Assembly (NCBI RefSeq): GCF_006715495.1
Contig: NZ_VFNI01000004.1
Location: forward strand, 253,013 to 317,012
Length of the DNA: 64,000 nt
Source of the DNA: Herbaspirillum sp. SJZ106
Lineage (GTDB): Bacteria; Pseudomonadota; Gammaproteobacteria; Burkholderiales; Burkholderiaceae_D
Reading direction: 5' to 3'
The position numbers and the translations under genes were made by a program. Of this stretch, positions 32,901 to 40,835 are shown in pieces (positions within the stretch are counted from its first letter, which is position 1; every line of letters begins with the position of its first letter). The notes below the pieces were generated by a model, which made no database searches, had not been told where the DNA came from, and saw only the letters and a list, made by a program, of their open reading frames with translations.

Positions 32901-33219
32901 TCGCTTTCAGAAATTTTTCTAACTGCGCACGTTTATTTGAATCCAGTTGGCTGACACGACGAAAAAAAACCTCGTCGGCATCAGATTTTGCGAATTCCTG
33001 TTTGGCATCGTCTAGTAGAAACTCAACTGTCACTCCAAAGACCTCTGCCAATCGGGCAATTTTATCGGCTGACGGCCTCACTACCGGGCGATTCTCCAGC
33101 TCCCATATATAGCTTTTGCTTGATTCGGTTTTCTCCGCCAACTGATCAAGCGTCAGTTTTAAGAGCTTGCGTTGCGCCCGTATTTTTTCACCCAAGACGG
33201 TTGTTGCTTTTGTTGCCAC
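32884..33219 (-). CDS. XRE-family repressor paired with ImmA/IrrE protease
   Basis: A 111-residue protein: helix-turn-helix in residues 10-65 (IRAQRKLLKLTLDQLAEKTE, SKSYIWELENRPVVRPSADK, IARLAEVFGVTVEFLLDD). The C-terminal segment (FFRRVSQLDSNKRAQLEKFL) is where the partner protease would act. It is first in the two-gene minus-strand unit. The AT-rich 130 bases upstream, shared with the divergent DUF3892 gene, should hold the operator. Confidence 0.85.
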   Translation of the reverse strand: MATKATTVLGEKIRAQRKLLKLTLDQLAEKTESSKSYIWELENRPVVRPSADKIARLAEVFGVTVEFLLDDAKQEFAKSDADEVFFRRVSQLDSNKRAQLEKFLKAIDDDD

Positions 33220-33351
33220 TTTGAAACCTCTACGTTTAAAAGTTCAGAGTAGACGCATTTATTTTGCTTGACAAGTGAATTCTAGATCGCGATACTAAAT
33301 ATACGCCTACACCGAACTTATGCGTGAGGCGCTTCTATAAAGGGCTTTGTC

Positions 33352-33657
33352 ATGGCAACAACGATTAAATGCGTAGCACGCCGTATGGCTGGTGGTAAGG
33401 GGCATGAACACATCAGCCATCTTTGGTGGGAACAGGTTGATAGTTCGCAAAAAGTGATTAGTACCGGCGTCAACACGCGAGCAGAGATGGTTGCTTTTAT
33501 CGAAAAAAATGGCAACACGTCAGTCTGGTGTCCGGACCGCAATCCCGCTCTCCAAGGGGCCTGGGTGCATGTTCAGAACAACGGCTATACCAAATATGTG
33601 CAAACTTTCGCCGACGGGCGTACGACCGACAATCTGCTCTCTTTGCCTGAGAAGTGA
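33352..33657 (+). CDS. DUF3892 family protein
   Basis: A 101-residue protein matching the DUF3892 pattern: TIKCVARRMAGGKGHEHISH, WWEQ, a middle acidic part and a C-terminal GAWVHVQNNGYTKYVQTFAD. Members are small proteins of unknown function. It is divergent from the XRE/ImmA pair, followed immediately by a strong terminator, so it is monocistronic. Confidence 0.7.
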   Translation: MATTIKCVARRMAGGKGHEHISHLWWEQVDSSQKVISTGVNTRAEMVAFIEKNGNTSVWCPDRNPALQGAWVHVQNNGYTKYVQTFADGRTTDNLLSLPEK

Positions 33658-33660
33658 TGA

Positions 33661-33700
33661 AAATGGTGTGCTCATGAGTCTACTTGAGCACACCATTTTT
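33661..33700 (+). terminator. Rho-independent terminator after the DUF3892 gene
   Basis: A perfect 14-bp stem (AAATGGTGTGCTCA/TGAGCACACCATTT) with a ten-base loop and a following T run. It begins 4 bp after the stop codon and may work in both directions. Confidence 0.85.
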
Positions 33701-33786
33701 ATTTCCTTGCCTTCCAATAAATCCTGCCTATAGTAGTTAATGACACATTTCTAACTATATCTAGCATTTACCTTCTTCGGAGAACT

Positions 33787-33996
33787 ATGATGACTGATAA
33801 GCGAATTTATGTTGAACAGCGACCTCAGGGCGACTATGCGGTTAGGCGCGCAAATTCGGAACGCGCCAGTGATGTCAAGCCGACGCAGAAGGAAGCCATT
33901 GAACGTGCACGCGAATTAAATGACGGAGTTGCACCGCACGTAGAACGTGTACGCCACACATCAAAAGGAAAACCGGATCAGTGGCGGAAACCTTAA
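33787..33996 (+). CDS. DUF2188 family protein
   Basis: A 69-residue protein with the DUF2188 layout: IYVEQRPQGDYAVRRANSER, then KPTQKEAIERARELN and a short C-terminal strand (VERVRHTSKGKPDQWRK). Family members are small, of unknown function. A ribosome site (CGGAGA) lies before the first of two ATGs. It stands alone between two terminator-like regions. Confidence 0.7.
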   Translation: MMTDKRIYVEQRPQGDYAVRRANSERASDVKPTQKEAIERARELNDGVAPHVERVRHTSKGKPDQWRKP

Positions 33997-34144
33997 TAAA
34001 GACTTCCCCGTAGGAATTTTTCACCATCGCCTTGGAGTTCGTACAATTGTGCATATTCCAGTGAATTGGGTCACACAGTTCAGCAAGCTGGACACCAAGT
34101 GTTCAGTGACAAGGACATCAGATCGAGCGTTTTTTTAAAATCGT

Positions 34145-34170
34145 GTATCCTATGCCCCAGCATAGGATAC
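34145..34170. promoter_or_regulatory. Operator palindrome of the Ni/Co repressor
   Basis: Perfect 10-bp inverted arms GTATCCTATG and CATAGGATAC flank CCCCAG. The C-rich centre between AT-rich arms is the RcnR/CsoR-type operator style. It ends 5 bp before the repressor start, so autoregulation is very likely. Confidence 0.7.
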
Positions 34171-34175
34171 TAAAC

Positions 34176-34445
34176 ATGAGCACACATACCTCTCACCCCG
34201 ACATCATCAAGCGCCTCAAGCGTGCCGAAGGCCACCTCAAGGGCATCATCACGATGCTGGAGACAGAGCGAAGCTGCCTGGAAATCGCCCAGCAACTGCA
34301 AGCGGTCGAAAGTGCCGTTGGCAATGCCAAGAAAGCACTTGTTCACGACCACATCGAACATTGCCTCGAGCATGCAATCGGCGATAACTCCAAGGATTCC
34401 GCTGAAGCTATCCGCGAATTCAAAGAGATCACCAAGTATTTGTAA
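34176..34445 (+). CDS. CsoR/RcnR-family nickel/cobalt-responsive repressor (DmeR-like)
   Basis: An 89-residue all-helical metal sensor. HPDIIKRLKRAEGHLKGIIT lies near the N-terminus, ERSCLEIAQQLQAV holds the conserved cysteine (about C34), and LVHDHIEHCLEHA holds the histidines of the metal site (about H57, H59 and H62). This pattern is closest to DmeR-type nickel/cobalt sensors. I chose ATG 34,176 because the upstream frame overlaps the operator palindrome. The gene is 11 bp upstream of the RcnA-type exporter; metal binding should release the operator and switch both genes on. Confidence 0.85.
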   Translation: MSTHTSHPDIIKRLKRAEGHLKGIITMLETERSCLEIAQQLQAVESAVGNAKKALVHDHIEHCLEHAIGDNSKDSAEAIREFKEITKYL

Positions 34446-34456
34446 GGGATGCCGGC

Positions 34457-35584
34457 ATGACTGATTTCGCTACCCTCTTGCAACAAGGGGCTGGTAACGC
34501 TTGGCTTTTCATTCCAAGCGCCATTTTGCTTGGAGCTTTGCACGGCCTCGAACCAGGGCACTCCAAGACCATGATGGCCGCTTTCATTGTGGCTATTCGC
34601 GGCACTGTCAGGCAGGCGGTGATGCTTGGACTTGCCGCAACTATCTCCCACACGGCGGTAGTCTGGCTCGTCGCAGTCGTTGGTATGTACTTCGGCAGTC
34701 AATGGAACGCGGAGACCACTGAGCCGTATTTTCAGCTTGCGTCGAGCGTCCTGATCATCGGTATTGCATTGTGGATGGCCTGGCGCACTTGGCGCCAGTC
34801 TCTGGCACAAACATCCCACGATCATGCTCAGCATACGCACGGTCATGAAGAAACCAAATGGGTGGATACTGGCCATGGCACTGTCCGAGTGGAGATATTC
34901 GAGACAGGTGTACCACCGCGCTTCCGTCTTTATGAAGAAGGAAATCAAGGACAAAGCTGGCAAGCTGGCGATGTTCTTGTGCAAACGACGCGCGACGATG
35001 GCACGGTGCAGCAGTTCATCTTTGCGCAGCGCGAAGGCTTCCTGGAGTCAATCGACGCAATCCCCGAACCGCATGCATTCACTGCGCGCTTGTCCCTCGC
35101 CCACGGCGGGCATGGGCATCACTATGACCTTGTGTATGAAGAGGATGCACATCATCATGGCCACCACGCCCCTGCGACAAACGGGCTGGATATCAGCAGT
35201 CCAGAGTATCAGGACCCACACGAACTGGCACACGCCAACGACATCAAGCAGCGCTTTCAGAATCGTGAAGTCACCAATAGTCAGATCGTCATGTTTGGTA
35301 TAACCGGAGGTTTGATTCCGTGTCCGGCAGCGATTACGGTGCTACTGCTCTGCTTGCAGCTCAAGAAGGTGGCGTTGGGTGCAACCCTGGTGCTATGTTT
35401 CAGCATCGGCTTGGCGTTAACGATGGTTTTCTCAGGCGTCATTGCGGCCATTAGTGTGCGCCATGCCTCAAAGCGCTGGTCAGGTTTCGGTGAGTTCGCT
35501 CGTAAAGCACCTTACTTTTCGAGCGGCCTCATCGTCCTGGTTGGTCTTTACGTTGGTTATCATGGCTGGATTGCTTTGCCATAG
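34457..35584 (+). CDS. rcnA: Nickel/cobalt efflux transporter (RcnA/NicO family)
   Basis: A 375-residue membrane protein. The signature LLGALHGLEPGHSKTMMAAF lies in the first helix pair, and GGLIPCPAAITVLLLCLQL in the second half. Six or more transmembrane helices are visible. A large soluble insert (about residues 115-270) carries histidine clusters (HDHAQHTHGHE, HGGHGHHYD, HHHGHHAP) and a beta-rich segment between them, longer than in E. coli RcnA. It exports Ni2+/Co2+ from the cytoplasm. The gene follows the repressor in one operon. Confidence 0.88.
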   Translation: MTDFATLLQQGAGNAWLFIPSAILLGALHGLEPGHSKTMMAAFIVAIRGTVRQAVMLGLAATISHTAVVWLVAVVGMYFGSQWNAETTEPYFQLASSVLIIGIALWMAWRTWRQSLAQTSHDHAQHTHGHEETKWVDTGHGTVRVEIFETGVPPRFRLYEEGNQGQSWQAGDVLVQTTRDDGTVQQFIFAQREGFLESIDAIPEPHAFTARLSLAHGGHGHHYDLVYEEDAHHHGHHAPATNGLDISSPEYQDPHELAHANDIKQRFQNREVTNSQIVMFGITGGLIPCPAAITVLLLCLQLKKVALGATLVLCFSIGLALTMVFSGVIAAISVRHASKRWSGFGEFARKAPYFSSGLIVLVGLYVGYHGWIALP

Positions 35585-35594
35585 GGATACCACC

Positions 35595-35684
35595 ATGTGG
35601 GTAAGAATATTGATCCTGGCCTTCACGCTGGCCGTTCTGGCGGCCATTGCCTACGCCATGTTGCAATATTCCATCCTAGACTAG
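35595..35684 (+). CDS. Small membrane protein downstream of rcnA
   Basis: A 29-residue open frame starting 10 bp after rcnA, with AGGGA as ribosome site. The sequence MWVRILILAFTLAVLAAIAY plus a short tail is a single membrane-spanning helix. Position and ribosome site suggest a real small gene co-transcribed with the exporter. No function can be assigned. Confidence 0.45.
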   Translation: MWVRILILAFTLAVLAAIAYAMLQYSILD

Positions 35685-35689
35685 CCTCC

Positions 35690-36106
35690 CTAGGTTTGAG
35701 GTGGCCAGTTATGCTCTTCTTTCTGGCAAGTCCGGCACCATGTGTAGAGGGCTTCGTAGATGAGCATCCCATGCTTCAGCATTTCGTGGTCGTCCGTGAA
35801 TAAAGCCGATAACCCGAGGGAAATGGCATAAAGACCCGCAGCCTGTGGTGCCAATTCCAGGCGTGACGTGTCGGCGCCCCGCACAATCGTCGCCAACTGA
35901 TCAAGCGCAGGATCTTTGATCTGATATTTCGCAATGACGGCATCAAAGCTACACAATTCGCCGTCGTGGGTCAGTTCCGCGCCTACGACGTCATAAGGTA
36001 TGGCGCCGGTTTTACGTGCGATCTCCAGCACGTCCTTGGCCGGCACGTACAAAAACTCAGCCTCTTTGTCGATGAATCGCAATATTAGCCAAGGACAAGC
36101 AATGCT
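35690..36106 (-). pseudogene. Truncated ChrB-like chromate resistance gene fused to the sodB/chrC 3' end
   Basis: The frame from about 36,106 to 35,690 reads SIACPWLILRFIDKEAEFLY and continues to the family C-terminus. It parallels the second half of ChrB in this operon (RVASAWLIQRFIDKKPEFLW). The N-terminal start of the domain (normally with a WVTR..RVDR lead) is missing: the sequence runs straight into the SOD gene, which reads the same bases in another frame to its stop at 36,085. The open frame continues to an ATG at 36,178 within SOD, so some translation is possible. A deletion joining two genes of a chr operon is the simplest explanation. Confidence 0.65.
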
Positions 36107-36705
36107 TCGCTGGCCGCATGCACCGCCTGTGCATAACGCAAACTCACCACCGACCAAGCTATGTTCTGCATGAAGCAATCAACATAAGCCGAAGCATTGG
36201 AACCGTAATCAATGTGATAGGCATGTTCATACATATCGAGCGCCAGAATTGGCGTTCCCAGTGCGACGCATTGCGTATGATCGGAAGCCCATTGATTGAC
36301 CAGCCTGCCATCGCGTGGCAAATAACTCAATATCACCCAACCCGAGCCGCCACCCAAGGCTTTACCCATCGCAACGAATTCGTCGCGCCAACGCTCGACA
36401 CTGCCGAAGCTTGCAGCCAGCGCGAGCGCCATCGGAGGCGGTAATTTCCCGTCGCCGCCCAGACTGTCGAAATAGAGTTCGTGCAGCAGCATCGAATTGG
36501 TGGCGACCAGTTCTTCTCGTTTTATGCCGTTAATGGAGAATCCGGCTGTCGCCGAAAAATCCAACGGCGCGAGTTGTGTGCGGATGGCGTTCAGTCGTTT
36601 GACTGCGCCACCGTAATTGTTTTCGTAGTGACTGATGATAAGTTTTTCAGACAGTCCGGTGAGTTTGGACGGTTCACAGGTTAACAGTTGCATCTGGTAA
36701 GTCAT
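36085..36705 (-). CDS. chrC: Fe/Mn superoxide dismutase of the chromate operon (ChrC)
   Basis: A 206-residue SOD. Metal ligands are visible: the histidine of KLIISHYENNYGG, the histidine of LLHELYFDSLGG, and aspartate and histidine of ALDMYEHAYHIDYG. ChrC proteins in chrBACF clusters are SODs that remove superoxide formed during chromate reduction. It follows chrA by 45 bp. The last residues (AASEALLVLG) are read from bases that encode SIACPWL in the truncated ChrB-like frame, so the native C-terminus may have been changed. Confidence 0.88.
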   Translation of the reverse strand: MTYQMQLLTCEPSKLTGLSEKLIISHYENNYGGAVKRLNAIRTQLAPLDFSATAGFSINGIKREELVATNSMLLHELYFDSLGGDGKLPPPMALALAASFGSVERWRDEFVAMGKALGGGSGWVILSYLPRDGRLVNQWASDHTQCVALGTPILALDMYEHAYHIDYGSNASAYVDCFMQNIAWSVVSLRYAQAVHAASEALLVLG

Positions 36706-36750
36706 GGTGGTGTCCTTGTGATGAAGCGTAGAAACTACGTATGAAAAGTC

Positions 36751-37947
36751 TCAGTGATGCATCAGCGGATAGACGACTAAGCCAAGGATGGCCGCTGCTG
36801 CAACGACGACAGGCTCTTGCAGTTTTTTGAATTTCCATAACAACGCAATCGTCACGAGGGCAATCAATATCGTCGGAAGATCGATGATCGACCGCCGGGC
36901 AATGACGATGACCGAGCCAGTAATGGCACCGATCGCCGCGGCCGTGATGCCATCCACAAAGGCAACGACGCCCGGCAACTTGCCGTATTTCTTAAAATAA
37001 GGCGCCGGCAAGACGGTGAACAGATAGCACGGCAGAAAGGTCCCCAGTGCAGCGACCGTGGCGCCAGGCAGTCCGGCCACCAGATACCCGATGAAGCCAA
37101 CGGTAATGACCACAGGGCCAGGGGTGATCATGGCGACGGCGACAGCGTCGACAAATTGCTTGTCGGTGAGCCAGTGAAGCTCAGTCACCACGCCGCCGTA
37201 GAGAAAAGGCACGATGGCCAGACCGGAGCCAAAGACGAAAGCGCCAGCCTTGGTAAAGAAAATCCCGATCTGAGTCAGCAACGACACGTCCATGGAGCCG
37301 AACAGGCTACCTGCCACCGGCAATTGGGTCAGCGCGACCGCATTCAGATTGTTCTTTGCCAGCCACTTCGGCGGCGCGCGCAGAAACCAAACCAGCACGC
37401 CCGCGGCGATGAACAACCAGGCGATTTCCGACTCGGTTACGACGGTCACCGTCGCCAGCAGCAAATAAATTACCCAGAGCAACTTGTCCTTGCCAATACT
37501 TTTTTGCGTCAGCTTCTTGGCGCTCATGGCGATGATGCCGATGACAGCTGCACCGACGCCATAAAATACCGCCTGCATCCACGATAGGCCGCCGTAGCGC
37601 ACATACGTCCAGCCAAGGGCCACCACCATAAAGAAAGATGGAATGACGAACGCAATGCCGGCAAGCGTCGCACCCAGTAACCGGTAATGGACATAACCCA
37701 TATAAATTCCGAGCTGTGCGGCCAGCGGTCCCGGTGCCAGCTGCGCTAACGCCAGTCCTTCCTTGTAGTCTTCTTCAGAGATCCAATTGCGTCTTTCGAC
37801 CAGATCGCGGTACATATAGCCCACCAACGCGACCGGGCCGCCGAAGCCCAAGGTACCGAGTCGCAGCATGTAGAGGACAAGTTGCCACATTGTGTAGCCT
37901 GGTGCCTCGGCCGAGGCCTGATTGACTGTTTTTGCTTCCGTTTCCAT
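36751..37947 (-). CDS. chrA: Chromate efflux transporter
   Basis: A 398-residue long-chain CHR-family protein with two homologous halves. The first has LRLGTLGFGGPVALVGYMYR and LAQLAPGPLAAQLGIYMGY; the second has FGSGLAIVPFLYGGVV and VAVAMITPGPVVITVGFIGY. It extrudes chromate across the inner membrane with proton drive. Ten or more hydrophobic helices are visible. It lies 25 bp downstream of chrB and upstream of chrC. Confidence 0.93.
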   Translation of the reverse strand: METEAKTVNQASAEAPGYTMWQLVLYMLRLGTLGFGGPVALVGYMYRDLVERRNWISEEDYKEGLALAQLAPGPLAAQLGIYMGYVHYRLLGATLAGIAFVIPSFFMVVALGWTYVRYGGLSWMQAVFYGVGAAVIGIIAMSAKKLTQKSIGKDKLLWVIYLLLATVTVVTESEIAWLFIAAGVLVWFLRAPPKWLAKNNLNAVALTQLPVAGSLFGSMDVSLLTQIGIFFTKAGAFVFGSGLAIVPFLYGGVVTELHWLTDKQFVDAVAVAMITPGPVVITVGFIGYLVAGLPGATVAALGTFLPCYLFTVLPAPYFKKYGKLPGVVAFVDGITAAAIGAITGSVIVIARRSIIDLPTILIALVTIALLWKFKKLQEPVVVAAAAILGLVVYPLMHH

Positions 37948-37972
37948 GGGATGTCCTCTTCAATGCGTTGGT

Positions 37973-38932
37973 TTAGTTTTTCTTCTGCTCGCTGAAGTGG
38001 GAATACAGCGCATCCAGCACCGATCCCATTTCGACCAATAATTCATCGTCGTTCGCGATGCGCTGGCGCATGCCAGTCATGATCGCTTCAAAGCCAACGG
38101 CTTCCGGTACCGGATCGCCGCCAAGATCGAGTGCGTGGATGATGGCTGCCAGTCGTTTGAGGCCGGTGTTTTCTGTTAAAGCAAAGCTGGCGAGCAACAC
38201 CTCAAATGTCACCAGTTCACCAATATGGGTAAATGTCGCGCCATCAAAATCGAAACCGAGCGCATCGTCGGGGCAATCCGCAGGCGACGTAAGCCACAAG
38301 AACTCCGGCTTCTTGTCGATGAAACGCTGGATGAGCCAGGCGCTCGCCACGCGATCAACCCACAAGTGGCGGCGTGTCGCCCAGCGTTTGCCCTGATAAA
38401 GCGCGGGATCTAACAACGTGATTGCTCTTGCTTCCGATTGGGGCTCGTTCGGTGACATCGCGAGAGTCGCTGCTGCTTTGAAATCGGCCCAGTTGGCTTC
38501 CGCATCAACACTTGCTTCGTTGGGAAAATAGTCGATGCTGCGCAACGCCTCGTAGTCTCTTCCGAGCTTACGCAGCAAACGTGTCAATTCTTGAGGGGAC
38601 GTTGTACTCAGGGTCTTACGTGCTTCCCGCAAGACGGCTGTGAATTCTGTGTACTCACCATTTCGCTCAAAAAGTCCACGAAACAGATCGTTTTCCTCAG
38701 GTGAGCGAGCGGTCACATCTAGCAACCAGGCAGCGCCGCCCTCAGCAATCGTGTCAGCGGCGAGTTCGTCTAAAGGTGCTGCGACCGACAGCGGCAACAA
38801 GTAGGCGCCGTCGCGCAAAGCGCCGCAGCCGAGCGCCTTCAAAGCGCGCCAGATGCGCATACGCGGTGTGGCGCTGGAGGCTGGAAGCGTCAGCACCAGG
38901 AGGCGCCAAGCAAGGAGATTTGTCGTATTCAT
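37973..38932 (-). CDS. chrB: Chromate-sensing regulator/resistance protein ChrB
   Basis: A 319-residue protein. The N-terminal part (WRLLVLTLPASSATPRMRIW, ALKALGCGALRDGAYLLP) is the PaaX-like DNA-binding part of ChrB; the C-terminal part (RRHLWVDRVASAWLIQRFID) is the Chrome_Resist domain. ChrB represses the operon until chromate is present. It heads the chrB-chrA-chrC unit on the minus strand, with a palindromic operator candidate 29-44 bp upstream. Confidence 0.92.
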   Translation of the reverse strand: MNTTNLLAWRLLVLTLPASSATPRMRIWRALKALGCGALRDGAYLLPLSVAAPLDELAADTIAEGGAAWLLDVTARSPEENDLFRGLFERNGEYTEFTAVLREARKTLSTTSPQELTRLLRKLGRDYEALRSIDYFPNEASVDAEANWADFKAAATLAMSPNEPQSEARAITLLDPALYQGKRWATRRHLWVDRVASAWLIQRFIDKKPEFLWLTSPADCPDDALGFDFDGATFTHIGELVTFEVLLASFALTENTGLKRLAAIIHALDLGGDPVPEAVGFEAIMTGMRQRIANDDELLVEMGSVLDALYSHFSEQKKN

Positions 38933-38960
38933 ATCGTTATTGTAGATATAAATACATAAA

Positions 38961-38976
38961 TGTAAACATATTTACA
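38961..38976. promoter_or_regulatory. Operator candidate of the chr operon
   Basis: TGTAAACATATTTACA is a perfect palindrome (TGTAAA/TTTACA, four-base centre) within an AT-rich stretch directly upstream of chrB. The place and symmetry fit a ChrB or other repressor site. Confidence 0.5.
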
Positions 38977-39022
38977 AATTCTGTTGCCCCCCCCTTGCAC
39001 TGATTGCAAGAGGCGGCGCAAC

Positions 39023-39172
39023 TCACGCATGCTTAATCGTGACTATGGCGCCGCGACGCCAGAAGCCCATGGCAATCAAGATGGCGCCGACCCGCCGCAG
39101 CGGACCATAGGAGGCGCTTTCGTTGCGCGCGCGCAGACGAACAGTCGTCCCCTGGTAGGGCAGTGAAAACAC
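39023..39172 (-). CDS. Small basic protein, GTG start (tentative)
   Basis: A 49-residue frame with a GTG start at 39,172 preceded by a strong ribosome site (AGGAGA, five-base spacing). The product begins VFSLPYQGTTVRLRARNESA (first residue read as Met) and is arginine-rich with a short hydrophobic stretch (GAILIAMGFW). No family was recognised. It fills part of the space between chrB and the His-rich protein and is distinctly GC-rich compared with neighbours. It may be a remnant. Confidence 0.3.
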   Translation of the reverse strand: MFSLPYQGTTVRLRARNESASYGPLRRVGAILIAMGFWRRGAIVTIKHA

Positions 39173-39233
39173 GGGTTTCTCCTGAATAGATGAAGGGTGG
39201 CCGCTGCTAGCGGCCAGATAGATCAGGTCTAGA

Positions 39234-39596
39234 TTAGGGGCTTAGGCGGTCGCTCGGGGGAATCTGAGGAATGGAATGCAACTGCGCGGGAGATCGAAGC
39301 TCCCAAATGGCTGCAAAGGTTGATGTAGCGCGTTCGAGCGCTATATGCAGAGGAATATCGTGAATGTAATCGCTGGGATCGTGCTTATGAGAGTGTTCTT
39401 GTCCCATGTCGCTGAGCAAAACCAAAACGCTGTCGCTTTCGGCGTCGCTGGTATCTGCGTGGTGATTGCCGTCCGCATGCTCCGTGTGGGCATCGAGCTC
39501 ATGCGACCTGGATTTGGCGCTGACAAACTGTAGGCCAATCACGAAGAAGAACAAGAATGCCGCAACTAGTCGGCTGGTGGAGGGAGAGAATTTCAC
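39234..39596 (-). CDS. His-rich secreted protein, CzcI-like
   Basis: A 120-residue protein with a signal peptide or anchor (LVAAFLFFFVIGLQFVSA) and a histidine/aspartate-rich mature part (HELDAHTEHADGNHHADTSD, HSHKHDPSDYIHD). The C-terminal proline-rich end (LHSIPQIPPSDRLSP) is like that of CzcI-type proteins in heavy-metal operons. Metal binding in the periplasm is likely by composition; the family assignment is weak. The stop is followed by no clear terminator. Confidence 0.5.
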   Translation of the reverse strand: MKFSPSTSRLVAAFLFFFVIGLQFVSAKSRSHELDAHTEHADGNHHADTSDAESDSVLVLLSDMGQEHSHKHDPSDYIHDIPLHIALERATSTFAAIWELRSPAQLHSIPQIPPSDRLSP

Positions 39597-39660
39597 GGAC
39601 GTATTTTAACTAAAGGTCCGTTGATAGCCAGCACCGACAGAAGGTGCCGGCTAGTCAAAA

Positions 39661-39792
39661 TTAATGACAGTGGCGAACACCGGTCTTATGGTCGACATGG
39701 CAGCCTTGGCTGTCAGTGCCGCCGCTATGTGCAAACGATAAGGCAGAAACAAGCAATAGACTCAACGCTAGACAGCGATACTTGAATTTCAT
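39661..39792 (-). CDS. Small secreted YHYH-type protein
   Basis: A 43-residue protein with a signal peptide (CLALSLLLVSALSFA) and a short mature part HSGGTDSQGCHVDHKTGVRH, ending CH. The pattern HSG-T---GCH--H-TG--HCH is the small conserved block found in YHYH-domain/excalibur-like secreted proteins and could bind a metal. The ATG at 39,792 has a strong ribosome site (GGGAGAAGATA). The mature part is much shorter than usual, perhaps a complete minimal version. Confidence 0.55.
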   Translation of the reverse strand: MKFKYRCLALSLLLVSALSFAHSGGTDSQGCHVDHKTGVRHCH

Positions 39793-39984
39793 TATCTTCT
39801 CCCAAGTGGACTTGCGGTTGTTGTAATACTTATATGGCGAAGTCTGCACGGCTTCCGATGCACATCTATCGGGGAAACATGCATGCCGATCACTTTCCTT
39901 TGTCGAAAAGGTGTCTCGAATACGGCTCGGTCCATCATACATCCAAACGCGGTTTTTCATTTGTCTGACGAGCAATCCACTTTG

Positions 39985-40773
39985 CTATCCATCGAACATA
40001 CCGTTTAGGGCAACGTGTTTTAGGATTGGGCAACACTTGATGTTGCGAGCGAAATAATAGTGGTGGCATCCGTGAACTGCCTGGCCGTTGATATCAGCAA
40101 CTAGCTTAAAGTCGATATGCTGGTCCGGATGTCCTTCCATAAGCGTGATCATTGGCGATAGCGGAAGAATGGAATATGCTGAAAAATTATCCGGAACCAG
40201 AAATTCTGCCTCCGTGGATTTAACAATTCCCCATGTTTTTCCTGCCATTCGTTGCCGTTCCCGGTCCATATCGATAACGAAACGTACTCCAGTCATAAAA
40301 CGGCTCGGGATCGTATTGTCCGGCAATGCGAAGATATATCCGTTCGCTTCCAGTATTTCCTGCGTATCCACTGACAGTTCGCGCTCTGGCTGAACCATGC
40401 TCAATTTGACGTCTGGAAGCGGACTTACGAAACGCTCGTGCCGAAGCGTCCAGAGTAGGTACATATCGGTAACAGCGGCGTTCATTTCAGTGTCAAGCGT
40501 CACAATGGCACCTGCGACAATTTTCTTTGCAATGTTCTGAAACCTGTCTTCAATGCTCTTCATAAACATCGCTTCGGCCTTCTGGTCCCATAGACGGCGT
40601 GCGCAAAAATACGAGTTGCTCGGAGTTAGCCACAGATCTTGGTCTCCGTTAATTCGGCGCACTTGCACCGTTCCCTGTCCATCAGTGAAGCGGGATATAC
40701 ACGCCTTTGGAAAAATATGCTGATCGATCGTCAGTTTGTGTGGATTGCCTTTTTGCGGCTTCGGATGACGCAT
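39985..40773 (-). CDS. DUF4238-like protein
   Basis: A 262-residue soluble protein. The N-terminus LTIDQHIFPKACISRFTDGQ, followed by VQVRRINGD, is similar to the DUF4238 start (a QH-----YL--F pattern). Later parts include YLLWTLRHERF and FIVPLSP-like ILPLSPMITLME. Function is unknown; such proteins occur on mobile elements and near defence genes. It is the first of a set of minus-strand cargo genes including a HAD protein and two exonucleases, but intergenic gaps (60-130 bp) mean co-transcription is unproven. Confidence 0.5.
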   Translation of the reverse strand: MRHPKPQKGNPHKLTIDQHIFPKACISRFTDGQGTVQVRRINGDQDLWLTPSNSYFCARRLWDQKAEAMFMKSIEDRFQNIAKKIVAGAIVTLDTEMNAAVTDMYLLWTLRHERFVSPLPDVKLSMVQPERELSVDTQEILEANGYIFALPDNTIPSRFMTGVRFVIDMDRERQRMAGKTWGIVKSTEAEFLVPDNFSAYSILPLSPMITLMEGHPDQHIDFKLVADINGQAVHGCHHYYFARNIKCCPILKHVALNGMFDG

Positions 40774-40835
40774 GTTGTGAATGTCCGGGCAGTAGTCTTA
40801 AAAGGGTGTATCTCTCCTGAGAATCGACCGCCAAG

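Noticed and set aside
38984-39166. 60-codon plus-strand frame between chrB and the His-rich protein
   Set aside because: Lies opposite a minus-strand frame with a better ribosome site and has no similarity; neither is strongly supported.
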